A stretch of 36,689 nt of DNA, from positions 1 to 36,689 of IMG/VR virus record IMGVR_UViG_3300009684_000078; one strand, 5' to 3'. The DNA comes from a virus. The position numbers and the translations under genes are program-made. Below the pieces are notes generated by a model, which ran no database searches, was not told where the DNA came from, and saw only the letters and a program-made list of their open reading frames with translations. Shown here in pieces: positions 29,679-36,689 of the stretch. Position 1 is the stretch's first letter, and every line of letters starts with the position of its first letter.

Positions 29679-31571
29679 TCAGGCCGTGGCCATGCGGAGG
29701 CAGGAAAGCGGCTCGGCCTTCACAACTCCAAAATCCATGAACCCGCGGAGACCCACACCAAGCAGCTGGTAATCGACCTGCACCTGCTCGATCGTCGGAA
29801 CTTGCTGACCGTTCAAGAACACGATGTCGAGCGCCGCGAGGTCGGCAGCATCGGCCATCAACCACCACGTCGAAGACGACGTCAGGTAGTTGCTGGTGAC
29901 GATCCGATACCGACCCGCAAACGCGTTTGCCGACGGCTCGACCGACTTGCTGGACGTGCTGCCCAGCGAGCCGACGATGAGAGCCGACTGCGTCATCAGC
30001 TGCACGGCCTTCGGCTCGAGCTCCGGCGGCACGAGCAGGATCCGCGGCGCGATGGCCAGCGGGTTGCCGTCCGGATCGTTGAGCCGACGATAGGCCGTGA
30101 CGGCCGATTCCAGCGACGAGTAGGACAGCGCGTTACCAGCCGCGGCGGAAGCCGCCTGGAAATAGGTCGCGTTGTCGGTCTGGAAGTTCGACCAGATCGA
30201 GTCATTCATCGCCAAAGCGGCACCGCGGCCCATTCGCTGCGGAACCATCGACAGGGCATTTAAATCATCGTTGATGACATCGGCCCGAGTCAGCTGCGTA
30301 GAAATGCCCCACGTCGAAGCGTTCACGGAACGCTTGTAGTCGTTGACGGCAGCGACTTTGAGCTCGCCGGCGTTGCCCACGGGCTGGAATTTCAGCGACC
30401 CGTTCAACCTCATCAAGTTGATGGCCTTGAAATCGCTCACGCTGCGAATCGCCGCGATGTTATCCCAAGACCGTTCGACCGCCATGAAACCGGAGAGCAG
30501 GAACTTGTTGACCAGGGCGGCCAGCAGGTTGCTGATGTCATGCGTGGCGAAACTCGCCTGCAGCATCGGCATCACGCTCGACTGCGTGATCCTTTCTCCG
30601 CCGGTGTAGCCGTTGGCCTTGGCGGCCTTCAGCAGCACCTGCGAGATCGACACGTCGCGGCTCACCTTGTCGGCGGCCTCGAGCGTGCGAGCATCGAAGC
30701 TCTTGTCGATGTGCGGCAGACCAGCCTGCTTGCACAGGGCCGCCTCCACGACCTTCTGGGAGTCCACGGGCTCGGCCACGTGGATCGCCGGGGTCGGGGC
30801 ACGGAAGCTCCGGAGCTCGGCGAGCAGGTCGGCCTTCACGGCCGCCTTGAGTTCCTCGATCATGTTCACGTTCTCCTGGGGCGCGGGATTGGCCGCGGCT
30901 TCGATCTTGGGCTCCACGGCGACGCTCGCCGGGGCTTCCGCCGAGACCTTCGTCTCGTCGGGCGTCTGGTTGGCGTGATCCGCCATAGAAACCTCCTCGT
31001 AAGCCGCTTCAGCGGCGATTGCAGCACTGGTGCGGCCGTCCGCACCCATCAGAACAATCGAAGTCTCGCGAAGTGCGGAACCCCGAACGATTGAGACAGG
31101 CCCGGCGAAGTCGCGGTTGTTCACCGCGACGCGTTCGCCGGCCTGAATGTTTTCGATACGGCCCACGTCTGCTCCGACGCTGGCCTGGAACTTCATGCCG
31201 CGGCGGGCGAGCTCGAGCACCTGCTGCGTGGTCTGGCTCACGCCGAGGATCATTCCCTCGACAATCAGCGTTGAACCGTCGCTCGACACGCTGGTGGCTT
31301 GGCCGATCACGTTTTCAAGCGACGCCTCATGGCCAAACAGGATCGGGATCGACTGGTTTGAGAGATCCATCCCGGCGAGGTCGAGGACCAGGGCGTTGCG
31401 GCTCCACGCCTGACGAATTGGCGCGCCGGTGTAGGCCACCAGCCGGAACGACGGTTGCGTGGCTTCCTCGGCCGCGGCAGTCACGGTGAAGTCGGCCGCC
31501 AGCGAAAGCTGCATGTGCTGCGGCTGCGACGCCTTGATGAACTTCTCGTGCTTGGTCTTTTTGCTGCTCAT
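29679..31571 (-). CDS. Prohead protease / major capsid protein fusion
   Basis: 630 residues. Residues about 40-190 are an S78-type prohead protease: a candidate His in ILFGHEASLENVIGQA (H81) and Ser in KFQASVGADVG (S131), and SALRETSIVLMGADG near 165-180. An acidic, Pro/Ala-rich linker (about 195-250) and a helical stretch follow. The rest is a Mu gpT-like/HK97-fold capsid protein: WGISTQLTRADVINDDLNAL, QRMGRGAALAMNDSIWSNF. The protease would cleave scaffold segments and the shell during maturation. An internal ATG at 30986 has AGGAGG five bases upstream, in frame, and could produce a shorter form of 435 residues. ATGA overlap with the mini-gene upstream. Confidence 0.88.
   Translation of the reverse strand: MSSKKTKHEKFIKASQPQHMQLSLAADFTVTAAAEEATQPSFRLVAYTGAPIRQAWSRNALVLDLAGMDLSNQSIPILFGHEASLENVIGQATSVSSDGSTLIVEGMILGVSQTTQQVLELARRGMKFQASVGADVGRIENIQAGERVAVNNRDFAGPVSIVRGSALRETSIVLMGADGRTSAAIAAEAAYEEVSMADHANQTPDETKVSAEAPASVAVEPKIEAAANPAPQENVNMIEELKAAVKADLLAELRSFRAPTPAIHVAEPVDSQKVVEAALCKQAGLPHIDKSFDARTLEAADKVSRDVSISQVLLKAAKANGYTGGERITQSSVMPMLQASFATHDISNLLAALVNKFLLSGFMAVERSWDNIAAIRSVSDFKAINLMRLNGSLKFQPVGNAGELKVAAVNDYKRSVNASTWGISTQLTRADVINDDLNALSMVPQRMGRGAALAMNDSIWSNFQTDNATYFQAASAAAGNALSYSSLESAVTAYRRLNDPDGNPLAIAPRILLVPPELEPKAVQLMTQSALIVGSLGSTSSKSVEPSANAFAGRYRIVTSNYLTSSSTWWLMADAADLAALDIVFLNGQQVPTIEQVQVDYQLLGVGLRGFMDFGVVKAEPLSCLRMATA
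30984..30997 (-). promoter_or_regulatory. Internal ribosome-binding site and ATG in the protease-capsid gene
   Basis: On the minus strand AGGAGG (30997-30992), five bases, then ATG (30986-30984), in frame with the fusion gene and just after the protease domain. Translation from here gives 435 residues, MADHANQTPDE..., comprising the linker and the capsid part. The surrounding codons encode Glu-Glu-Val, so the match may be by chance. Confidence 0.5.
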
Positions 31572-31633
31572 AGGAACTCCATCAGCGCCATTTCGTCGGA
31601 TTCGTCGTCAAACACATCCTCGAAGTCCCACAC
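31568..31633 (-). CDS. Acidic mini-protein of 21 residues between portal and capsid
   Basis: GTG at 31633 with GGAGG eight bases upstream, reading MWDFEDVFDDESDEMALMEFL and ending in a TGA that overlaps the capsid ATG as ATGA. It is strongly acidic and mostly helical. Length is below any ordinary gene-finding cutoff. The ribosome-binding site, correct overlap and lack of any other use for the 87-base gap argue that it is translated. It may be a short real peptide (for example a scaffold-like or capsid-interacting piece) or only a device coupling capsid translation. Confidence 0.5.
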   Translation of the reverse strand: MWDFEDVFDDESDEMALMEFL

Positions 31634-31658
31634 TTGGCAGTCCTCCGATTAGTCAATG

Positions 31659-33077
31659 TCACGCCTCTTGGTTTGGATCCATCTGACCGCCGTAATTCAC
31701 TTCGGGTTCAAGGTCGACGAACAACCCGAGTTCCTTCATGACGGCAATTTCTTGTGCCCGTTGGTTCAGTTCTTGCCGCCAGTCCTTGCCCTTCTTCTGG
31801 TATTCCGCGGCAAGCGTTGTGGTATGGGTCCGCAGGGCGGTCTCCATCGCATTCGCTTCCTTCGACGGGTCGACGTGCTCAAACCCGTCCCACGTCCACG
31901 ACCAGGTCCACTGGCTAACCGGCGGGAGTCCATTTGGGATGAGCTTGGGCACCAGCGCCGCCTCGTCGAGCCACGCACCGAGCAGACGGTCAAGAACGTG
32001 CCGCTCAAGGTCCGCCCGCAGGGTCGCGATCGCCTTGCGGTAGACGAGATAGTCGCCACGCATGCTTGAGTAACTTGCGGCGCTACTGTCCATCGCGGCC
32101 ACGATGTACGGCATATCAAGAGCCCTTGCGATCTGATTGATCAGTCGCTTCTCAAACTCGCCGTAAGTCGTCGTTGGGTGCTCAGGTTTCAGCTGCGTGG
32201 CATCCCACTGGTCGGGCAACGACATGATCGTGCCGCGGACGATCGGCATGGTCTCCCACGCTGGCATTTCAGCCCCGCCGCCGTCAGCTCCTGGGGTGTT
32301 CGTGTGAATCAGCGCCGCAAAGTCCGCGGCCGTCTCTGCCGCCGTCACGGTGGCCAGCGTGTAACGCCGCAGCATGGCAAAGAGCTCAAGGGCCGGCACG
32401 ACCTCGCCGACGCCGCGGTGCTGACCGGGGCGAACCTTGTGAGCCCAGTGAAGAACGCGATCGGCCGGCACCCAGTCGCCAAGGTTGCTGGCCCACGTAA
32501 GCGATCCTGGGTGATGCCGCATGACGTGCCACTCGACCACGTTGCCGGCGTCGTCGAGACGCAGACCGTCAATGGCACCGAGCTCAAGGATCCAGGTCGG
32601 GTTGGCGACCTGGTCCGCCTCAATGAGCTTGATGTCCAGCTGCACGCCGTCAAGCATCTGGTTGGTCTGCATGACGGCAAACGCTTCGCCGTCGGTCGCT
32701 CGAGCACGCCGCATGATCCGCAGCTTGCCGGGGAGGTCGATCGCGTTCATCCAGTCTTCGACGGCACGCTCAACTTGCTTCAGCTTGTCGTCGTCGGCAT
32801 CTTTGATGTCAAGCTGCAGACGCGGGCCGGTGCCGATCATGTCGCTTGCCAGCGTGGATAGCATTCCGGCCAGGTAGGAGTTGTTGGCGGCCTCGTAGCG
32901 GCTGCGGACGCGGAGCGTGCGGCGGATGCCGGGGTGAAGTGCCGCGTCGGCCGACAGCCAGTCTGACTGCGCCCAGTGCCGCTGATTGAGCGGCGTGGTC
33001 TGTGCGGCGTCGTACCGGGCCTTCACCGGTTCAGGTGAGGTTTTCTTCGCGCCTGAGAACCAGCCGAAAATGCTCAC
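31659..33077 (-). CDS. Portal protein (lambda gpB-like)
   Basis: 472 residues from a GTG that overlaps the preceding stop as GTGA. Features of the lambda-type portal family (PF05136): RYDAAQTTPLNQRHWAQSD, RTLRVRSRYEAANNSYLAGM, GTGPRLQLDI near residue 80, and VLHWAHKVRPGQHRGVGEV near 210. The C-terminus has MPYIVAAMDSSAASYSSMRG. The family forms the dodecameric ring at the capsid vertex through which DNA enters. Length is near the norm (lambda gpB 533). Confidence 0.92.
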   Translation of the reverse strand: MSIFGWFSGAKKTSPEPVKARYDAAQTTPLNQRHWAQSDWLSADAALHPGIRRTLRVRSRYEAANNSYLAGMLSTLASDMIGTGPRLQLDIKDADDDKLKQVERAVEDWMNAIDLPGKLRIMRRARATDGEAFAVMQTNQMLDGVQLDIKLIEADQVANPTWILELGAIDGLRLDDAGNVVEWHVMRHHPGSLTWASNLGDWVPADRVLHWAHKVRPGQHRGVGEVVPALELFAMLRRYTLATVTAAETAADFAALIHTNTPGADGGGAEMPAWETMPIVRGTIMSLPDQWDATQLKPEHPTTTYGEFEKRLINQIARALDMPYIVAAMDSSAASYSSMRGDYLVYRKAIATLRADLERHVLDRLLGAWLDEAALVPKLIPNGLPPVSQWTWSWTWDGFEHVDPSKEANAMETALRTHTTTLAAEYQKKGKDWRQELNQRAQEIAVMKELGLFVDLEPEVNYGGQMDPNQEA

Positions 33078-33358
33078 GGCGACGGATACCCCGGGAGGCC
33101 ATCCACACCTGGCGGTGGATAGATCGCTGCTGCGGTCGCCGGATCGGCGTTGCCGTTGGCGTTTGGGCTCATGACCTGGGCAAACCGCAGTGCCCTGAAC
33201 GGCGAACGGCTCACGGCAGCCATTTGCATCGCGAACCTGGCTGCGATGACTTGCTTGTCAAGCTGATGCTGTTCAACCTCGCCAGCGTCTGTGCGTGCAC
33301 GCTGCGGCTGCGCGATATTTGCGGCGAGAGCGGCGAGAATGTCGTCGGCTGCGGCCAT
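33074..33358 (-). CDS. gpW-like head-tail or portal-associated protein
   Basis: 94 residues from MAAADDILAALAANIAQPQR at 33358, with AGAGGTG just upstream. The segment RARTDAGEVEQHQLDKQVIAARFAM looks conserved and helical, ending in an Asn/Pro-rich tail. The place directly before the portal gene is where lambda gpW lies; gpW is also about 70 residues and joins the head to the tail. The relation is by position and size, so it is a moderate call. Confidence 0.6.
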   Translation of the reverse strand: MAAADDILAALAANIAQPQRARTDAGEVEQHQLDKQVIAARFAMQMAAVSRSPFRALRFAQVMSPNANGNADPATAAAIYPPPGVDGLPGYPSP

Positions 33359-33368
33359 TGGCACCTCT

Positions 33369-33384
33369 GGTAAGCGGAACCACC
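33369..33384 (-). repeat. 16-base direct repeat, copy 1, before the gpW-like gene
   Basis: Minus-strand GGTGGTTCCGCTTACC, followed by AGAGGTGCCA and the ATG. An identical 16-mer lies at 34050-34065, also just before a start codon, 681 bases away. Neither copy is in a gene. The shared 5' leader suggests a common regulatory or RNA element. Confidence 0.55.
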
Positions 33385-33415
33385 CGCTATCACTGAGTGT
33401 ACCATTGTTCACGTG

Positions 33416-33622
33416 CTAACCTTCAAGCAACTCAGCCGGAATCATGGCTCGGATGCGCTCTGCAAGAGCCCGCTCGTCTGGCGTCGGCTCGCCGTGCTTG
33501 AGCAGTGACCGGCACGCCTGATCGATGTCCCACAGCGCGGACCTCGCGCGGCCGCCCTGGATGGCAGTTTCAAACTCCGACTGCTCTTCTGGCAGTCGGA
33601 AACGAATGAACGCGTGCGGCAT
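33416..33622 (-). CDS. Small hypothetical protein of the head region
   Basis: 68 residues starting MPHAFIRFRLPEEQSEFETA, a short beta-then-helix pattern, then RSALWDIDQACRSLLKHG and a helical end (ERALAERIRAMIPAELLEG). The opening MPHxFIRFRLPEE is a recognisable style among small phage proteins of unknown function. The gap to the next gene (33623-33732) contains a hairpin. Confidence 0.65.
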   Translation of the reverse strand: MPHAFIRFRLPEEQSEFETAIQGGRARSALWDIDQACRSLLKHGEPTPDERALAERIRAMIPAELLEG

Positions 33623-33669
33623 GGTATTTCTCGTTTATTGCGTCACAAGCAATCAACCGAAAACAGAAT

Positions 33670-33727
33670 GCCGCCCGGCGGGGCTGGCTGGTCGCTTTAT
33701 CAGTGCGATGCCTTGCCGCCGGGCGGC
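33670..33727 (-). repeat. GC-rich inverted repeat before the small head gene
   Basis: GCCGCCCGGCGG (33670-33681) and CCGCCGGGCGGC (33716-33727) form a perfect 12-bp stem separated by 34 bases. It lies between the secreted protein (stop at 33733) and the next start. No T run follows. It resembles the other hairpins after 29250 and 29679 in composition and place. Confidence 0.5.
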
Positions 33728-33732
33728 AAGGG

Positions 33733-34029
33733 TCACCGGTAGCGAATTACGGCGAACCATTTGCGAGTGGCTGGCGAGTAGGCGACGCCTTCCTCAACGA
33801 TCTGCCGCTTGCCGAAGTAGCAGCAGTTGCGTCTGGCCGACTCTGCGGTCGGTCCCATTCCGATCCCTTCTGTCTGGCCGCAGTGACTGTGGACCAGCGT
33901 GCCACGTCGGGCGAGCACCTGGGCGTGATCTTGGGCAGAGTTGATCAAGACCTTGCGAGCGTAGACGTTCGTGTCGGCCACGGCGGCGGACGAAAGCGTG
34001 AGGAGCAGGAGCAGGGCGAGAAAACGCAT
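33733..34029 (-). CDS. Small secreted protein with signal peptide
   Basis: 98 residues from the ATG at 34029; GAAAGG about eight bases upstream. MRFLALLLLLTLSSAAVADT is a clear type I signal peptide with a possible cut after AVA. The mature part has TLVHSHCGQTEGIGMGP, RRNCCYFGKRQIVEEG, VAYSPATRKWFAVIRYR, with three Cys. It lies between terminase and portal, a common place for accessory genes. A secreted, cysteine-containing protein made by a phage could act in the periplasm, e.g. in superinfection exclusion; that is only a guess. Confidence 0.7.
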   Translation of the reverse strand: MRFLALLLLLTLSSAAVADTNVYARKVLINSAQDHAQVLARRGTLVHSHCGQTEGIGMGPTAESARRNCCYFGKRQIVEEGVAYSPATRKWFAVIRYR

Positions 34030-34049
34030 GGTGAGTGCCTTTCTGGTGG

Positions 34050-34065
34050 GGTAAGCGGAACCACC
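34050..34065 (-). repeat. 16-base direct repeat, copy 2, before the secreted protein gene
   Basis: Minus-strand GGTGGTTCCGCTTACC, identical to 33369-33384. Here it is followed by CCACC, so GGTGG and CCACC can pair to form a hairpin. It lies about 20 bases from the start codon. The remaining bases between the terminase stop and this gene hold no other gene. Confidence 0.55.
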
Positions 34066-34104
34066 ATCAGACTGCCACGGCATCTGCACTGTCCAAATAG
34101 CGGA

Positions 34105-36219
34105 CTACCTACCCATCTTCGCAAGCAGGGCAGCCCGGCGGGCCGCGAGATCCTCGCGCGTTATCACCTTCCGCGGTGCGGCTGCCTTTGATTCGGCACC
34201 AACGGCCGAAATGCCGGAGAACGAAGCGGCCACCGCGGCACCGACCACGCAGTCGAGCAGATGATTGTCGCGGCCCGGGATGAGCTTCCACTCGTCGCAC
34301 TGTCGCATCTTGCTCTCCACACGCACCGGCACCTCGCTCGCGAGATGGTCCGCAAGCATGTCGTGGCTGCCGTCGTGGATGGTCAGGGCCTGCGGATCGC
34401 CGACCGGTAGCTTCAGCCTGGCCACGAGGAACGTCTTCCACGCGTTCGTGTCATAGAGCACGTGCCGCTGCTTGCCGATCGTGCTGGTCCGCCAGTTGGC
34501 GCCGATCCTCTCGCCGCGGTCGGGGGCCTTGTCGCTGATCGTCTGGCCGCTGGCCCCCACAAACCGACCGTGCGTCGGCAGCACCCGCGGGCCGTAGCTC
34601 GAGCGGCGGGCGAAGTCGCGGATCACGCCCTGCGTCTGTGCCCAGTTGGCGTCGATGAACAGCTGGCCGACGCGAAGCACGGCGTCGTCGTTCTCGCGGG
34701 CAAACTCTCGGTCGAGGATCTCGGCGGCCACGGCCTCGAGGCCGGCGTGGATCGCGGCCTCGACGTTGTTGCCGTGGGCACGGGATAGCGTCTTCTTGGC
34801 GTCGCGAAGCGAGAAGTAGCCGCGGCCCTGGTCGGGGTAGGTGCCGTAGCTCACGACGTGGCCGCGGAACTGGTGGCCCCACGCCACGACCGCCCAGTAG
34901 AGCAACTCCTTCTGGACGTCGACAAAGCAGGTGAGCGTGTCGAGCCCGCGGGGCACCAGCCACCGCGGCACGTGAATCGCCCGACCGCGGACCTCTTCGG
35001 CCGAGATCCCTGCGGCCGCCCCCTCGTCGCGGATTGGTTCCTGTTGAAACTCGCTCGCGAACACGCTCGCACCGTCGTCGAGGTACGCGTTGTACGCATG
35101 CTGGATCGCGCTGTGCTCTCGCTCAGGGTCAAAGCACGCTTCCCACGAGACGAGGCAGCCGTCATCCATAGCGGCCCGGTGCGCGAGATAGAAGTCGTTG
35201 GCCTCGCGGTGGGCACGGGCCTGGTCGCCGACGACGTCCTTCGCGAACGTCCGCCGGAGCGTCGCGTACTGCTCAAGCCACATGTCTTCGTGCCGCGTTG
35301 CCCAATGCCGCACCATCGGGATCCGCTCACCCTGCCACGCCGGATGTTTGCCGGAGTCGAGCAGCTGGTCGACCATGTCGCCGTGTTCAATCACCGTGGC
35401 GTTGACCACGCAGGCCATGCTGGTCGTGTGGCCGGAAAGCTTCATCACGCTCTTGAGCAGGATCTCCATGCGGGCCTGGCACTGCACCGGGCTGCGGGCG
35501 CTCTCACGCGTTTGCGGGTCATCCACGATGCAGACGTCGGGCCGCAGCTGCCGGCCGTCAGGAGTTTTCCAGCGGAGCCCAAGAATCGATCCGGTGAGCC
35601 CGCGGCTCATGATGATCGCACCGCTCGACGGCGAGCCGTCGATGTGCGGGAGCACCAGCGTGTCTTTCTTCCACTGGATGTGCGTTCGCTTGCCGGCGTG
35701 CGTCTGCGAGTTGCACCGCTGGGCTTTGCCCTCCAGGGCACGCACGGCGTGGCACACTTCGGGGAAGTCTTCGTAGAGCAGGTCGTTGTCGGAGAGCTCG
35801 GTGCGGATGGAGTTGATGGCTTTCGCGGCGAGGTCGCTCTCGGCCGCGAAGATCGCACCGAATGAGCGGTGGCCGTAGAGCACGGCCCACAACAGCGCGA
35901 GCTCGGAAATCGTGCTCTTGGCAAAGCCACGGTAGACCGCGTTGACGAACCGGCCGCCGCGCGTTGAGCAGTCTTCGATGCGGCTGATGACGCGTTCGTG
36001 ATCGGGGCTGAAGGGAGAAAGGCCGGTTGAGTAGGGAAAGTACGTGGTAAGAAAAAGTAGCAAGTTTTTCCCACACGAATCGCGGCGTGTACGGTTGAGA
36101 ACCGGCGGGATTTCGCCGATGTCGCTGCCCTTCCGAGTGCGTTCGCGGGACCGCTCGACGTCGGCCAGACGCTTCTGATCGCGGCTGGCGACGGGATCAG
36201 CCGACTTTGGGCGAGCCAT
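34105..36219 (-). CDS. terL: Terminase large subunit (GpA-like)
   Basis: 704 residues. Residues 97-103 (RGFAKST) are an atypical Walker A following FVNAVY; 229-237 (VCIVDDPQT) give Walker B with two Asp. ATP-linked packaging motor motifs continue to about residue 400. The nuclease part has FVDVQKELLYWAVV with D434, FIDANWAQTQGVI with D523, and HLLDCVVGAAVA near the end, the GpA-type acidic residues. The protein packages DNA into the prohead and cuts the concatemer. AGGGA three bases before the ATG. The preceding segment shows G/C skew and might hold the packaging site. No convincing small subunit is visible unless it is outside the window. Confidence 0.88.
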   Translation of the reverse strand: MARPKSADPVASRDQKRLADVERSRERTRKGSDIGEIPPVLNRTRRDSCGKNLLLFLTTYFPYSTGLSPFSPDHERVISRIEDCSTRGGRFVNAVYRGFAKSTISELALLWAVLYGHRSFGAIFAAESDLAAKAINSIRTELSDNDLLYEDFPEVCHAVRALEGKAQRCNSQTHAGKRTHIQWKKDTLVLPHIDGSPSSGAIIMSRGLTGSILGLRWKTPDGRQLRPDVCIVDDPQTRESARSPVQCQARMEILLKSVMKLSGHTTSMACVVNATVIEHGDMVDQLLDSGKHPAWQGERIPMVRHWATRHEDMWLEQYATLRRTFAKDVVGDQARAHREANDFYLAHRAAMDDGCLVSWEACFDPEREHSAIQHAYNAYLDDGASVFASEFQQEPIRDEGAAAGISAEEVRGRAIHVPRWLVPRGLDTLTCFVDVQKELLYWAVVAWGHQFRGHVVSYGTYPDQGRGYFSLRDAKKTLSRAHGNNVEAAIHAGLEAVAAEILDREFARENDDAVLRVGQLFIDANWAQTQGVIRDFARRSSYGPRVLPTHGRFVGASGQTISDKAPDRGERIGANWRTSTIGKQRHVLYDTNAWKTFLVARLKLPVGDPQALTIHDGSHDMLADHLASEVPVRVESKMRQCDEWKLIPGRDNHLLDCVVGAAVAASFSGISAVGAESKAAAPRKVITREDLAARRAALLAKMGR

Positions 36220-36225
36220 AAGTCC

Positions 36226-36444
36226 CTATTTTAGGGGCATTTCGGGAGTGAGTCGACGCACAGGGGGAGTTCGCAGCCGGGGGCAGGGGGCATGCCAACC
36301 CCCGGAAGGACCCCCCCAAAAGTTGGTGCTGCAAAACGCTACAGCCAATCTGGCAGTACTCCGGAACCCCTTGTTTTTTAGCGTTTTTTGCGCGTCACAT
36401 GCGTTTTGCACTTGTTTTCCAGTGGTTTGGCGTTGTTGGTTCAT
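36226..36444 (-). CDS. Doubtful ORF before terL
   Basis: 72 codons; the ATG overlaps the nuclease stop as ATGA and the stop is six bases before terL, so context is right. The sequence, with NFWGGPSGGWHAPCPRLRTP, looks like translated G/C-rich DNA rather than a folded protein, and third-position composition is not like neighbours. The segment may be a packaging or untranslated region. Kept at low confidence. Confidence 0.3.
   Translation of the reverse strand: MNQQRQTTGKQVQNACDAQKTLKNKGFRSTARLAVAFCSTNFWGGPSGGWHAPCPRLRTPPVRRLTPEMPLK
36277..36305. repeat. G/C-skewed inverted repeat upstream of terL, candidate packaging site
   Basis: CCGGGGG (36277-36283) and CCCCCGG (36299-36305) form a 7-bp stem, in a stretch with runs of G then C (GGGGGC, CCCCCCC). 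It is about 60 bases upstream of terL and lies in a region of uncertain coding. Cos or pac sites commonly lie by the terminase genes. There is no experimental or homology evidence. Confidence 0.3.
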
Positions 36445-36689
36445 TTGCCGTCGTTGACTGCCGAAGTGACACGCACAATCTCGCGCGCGAGCTCGAGCAA
36501 TCGCGACGTCTCAACGACCACGACGCTCGGCTTTCCGTTGCGTCGATGCCACACGATCGGCACCTTGTCGACTGCGTCGCTCGTAGATTGCTCAATCGCT
36601 GAGTAAAGTTGCAACGCTTCAACGCGTTTGGCTTCTACGTGGATCGCGACGCCGTCGAGCACCACGTCTGGCGAATCCGGGCCGCCAGC
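36441..36689 (-). CDS. PD-(D/E)XK nuclease (partial, 5' end beyond the window)
   Basis: 82 codons are visible; the reading frame is open to the window edge (AGGPDSPDVVLDG), so the start is outside. PD-(D/E)XK motifs are clear: PDVVLDG (Asp), HVEAKRVEAL (ExK), and LYSAIEQSTSDA with the Gln often found in VRR-NUC or Holliday-junction-type nucleases. The family occurs in many phages between replication and packaging genes, where it may resolve branched DNA. It ends in an ATGA overlap. The remaining C-terminus (VVVVETSRLLELAREI) completes the fold. Confidence 0.82.
   Translation of the reverse strand, partial: AGGPDSPDVVLDGVAIHVEAKRVEALQLYSAIEQSTSDAVDKVPIVWHRRNGKPSVVVVETSRLLELAREIVRVTSAVNDGK

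Noticed and set aside
29538-30263. A 241-codon plus-strand open frame opposite the capsid gene
   Set aside because: The capsid frame has gpT-like motifs; this is Arg/His-rich shadow sequence.
34858-35865. A 335-codon plus-strand open frame
   Set aside because: Antisense to terL; composition is that of a shadow frame and terL has clear catalytic motifs.

Overview
The window is 36.7 kb of a GC-rich, tightly packed genome of a temperate, tailed, siphovirus-like bacteriophage (or prophage). It carries a terminase, a lambda-type portal, a fused prohead protease and capsid protein, a tape measure protein, a tail-chaperone gene pair and a tyrosine integrase. No sheath or contractile-baseplate gene is seen. 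The host is most likely a planctomycete. That is an inference, from Cys-rich proteins with GACC-type motifs, a phage CsrA, and many small proteins of a style I associate with planctomycete prophages; no host gene is visible.

Almost everything is on the minus strand and reads right to left, usually with ATGA, GTGA, TGATG or TAATG stop/start overlaps. At the right edge a PD-(D/E)XK nuclease (cut by the window end) is followed by a G/C-skewed segment and the large terminase. Next come the head genes (34.0-29.2 kb): a secreted small protein, a gpW-like protein, portal, a 21-codon acidic mini-gene, protease-capsid fusion, a DUF2190-type decoration protein and a neck protein.

Between neck and tail-completion genes (28.8-20.1 kb) lies an unusual accessory block. 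It holds three collagen-like proteins rich in GPTG repeats, a short fibre protein with a similar repeat, a LamG-like protein and a propeller-like protein that exchange end modules, then a GH130-like beta-propeller, a methyltransferase and a family-2 glycosyltransferase. I read it as neck or head fibres plus enzymes that may decorate them. The tail module follows (20.1-10.9 kb): tail-completion proteins, three tube-like paralogues, a chaperone with a candidate -1 frameshift, an 854-residue tape measure protein, and tail-tip proteins of which two are Cys-rich. From 10.8 to 4.7 kb come a metallophosphoesterase, a dATP/dGTP diphosphohydrolase-like protein and a string of small membrane proteins around a membrane-anchored papain-like peptidase, probably the lysis region.

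The plus-strand genes at 3.1-4.7 kb are the integrase, a Cys-rich protein and a small membrane protein. Leftward from 2.8 kb is the early region: a helix-turn-helix protein, a stand-alone primase-polymerase domain, small proteins, CsrA and a Sak4-like ATPase that runs off the left edge. Three candidate early promoters share an operator-like palindrome between their -35 and -10 boxes, and the leader before the CsrA operon is rich in GGA motifs. If the genome is circular or permuted, the left and right edges would join through replication genes outside this window.
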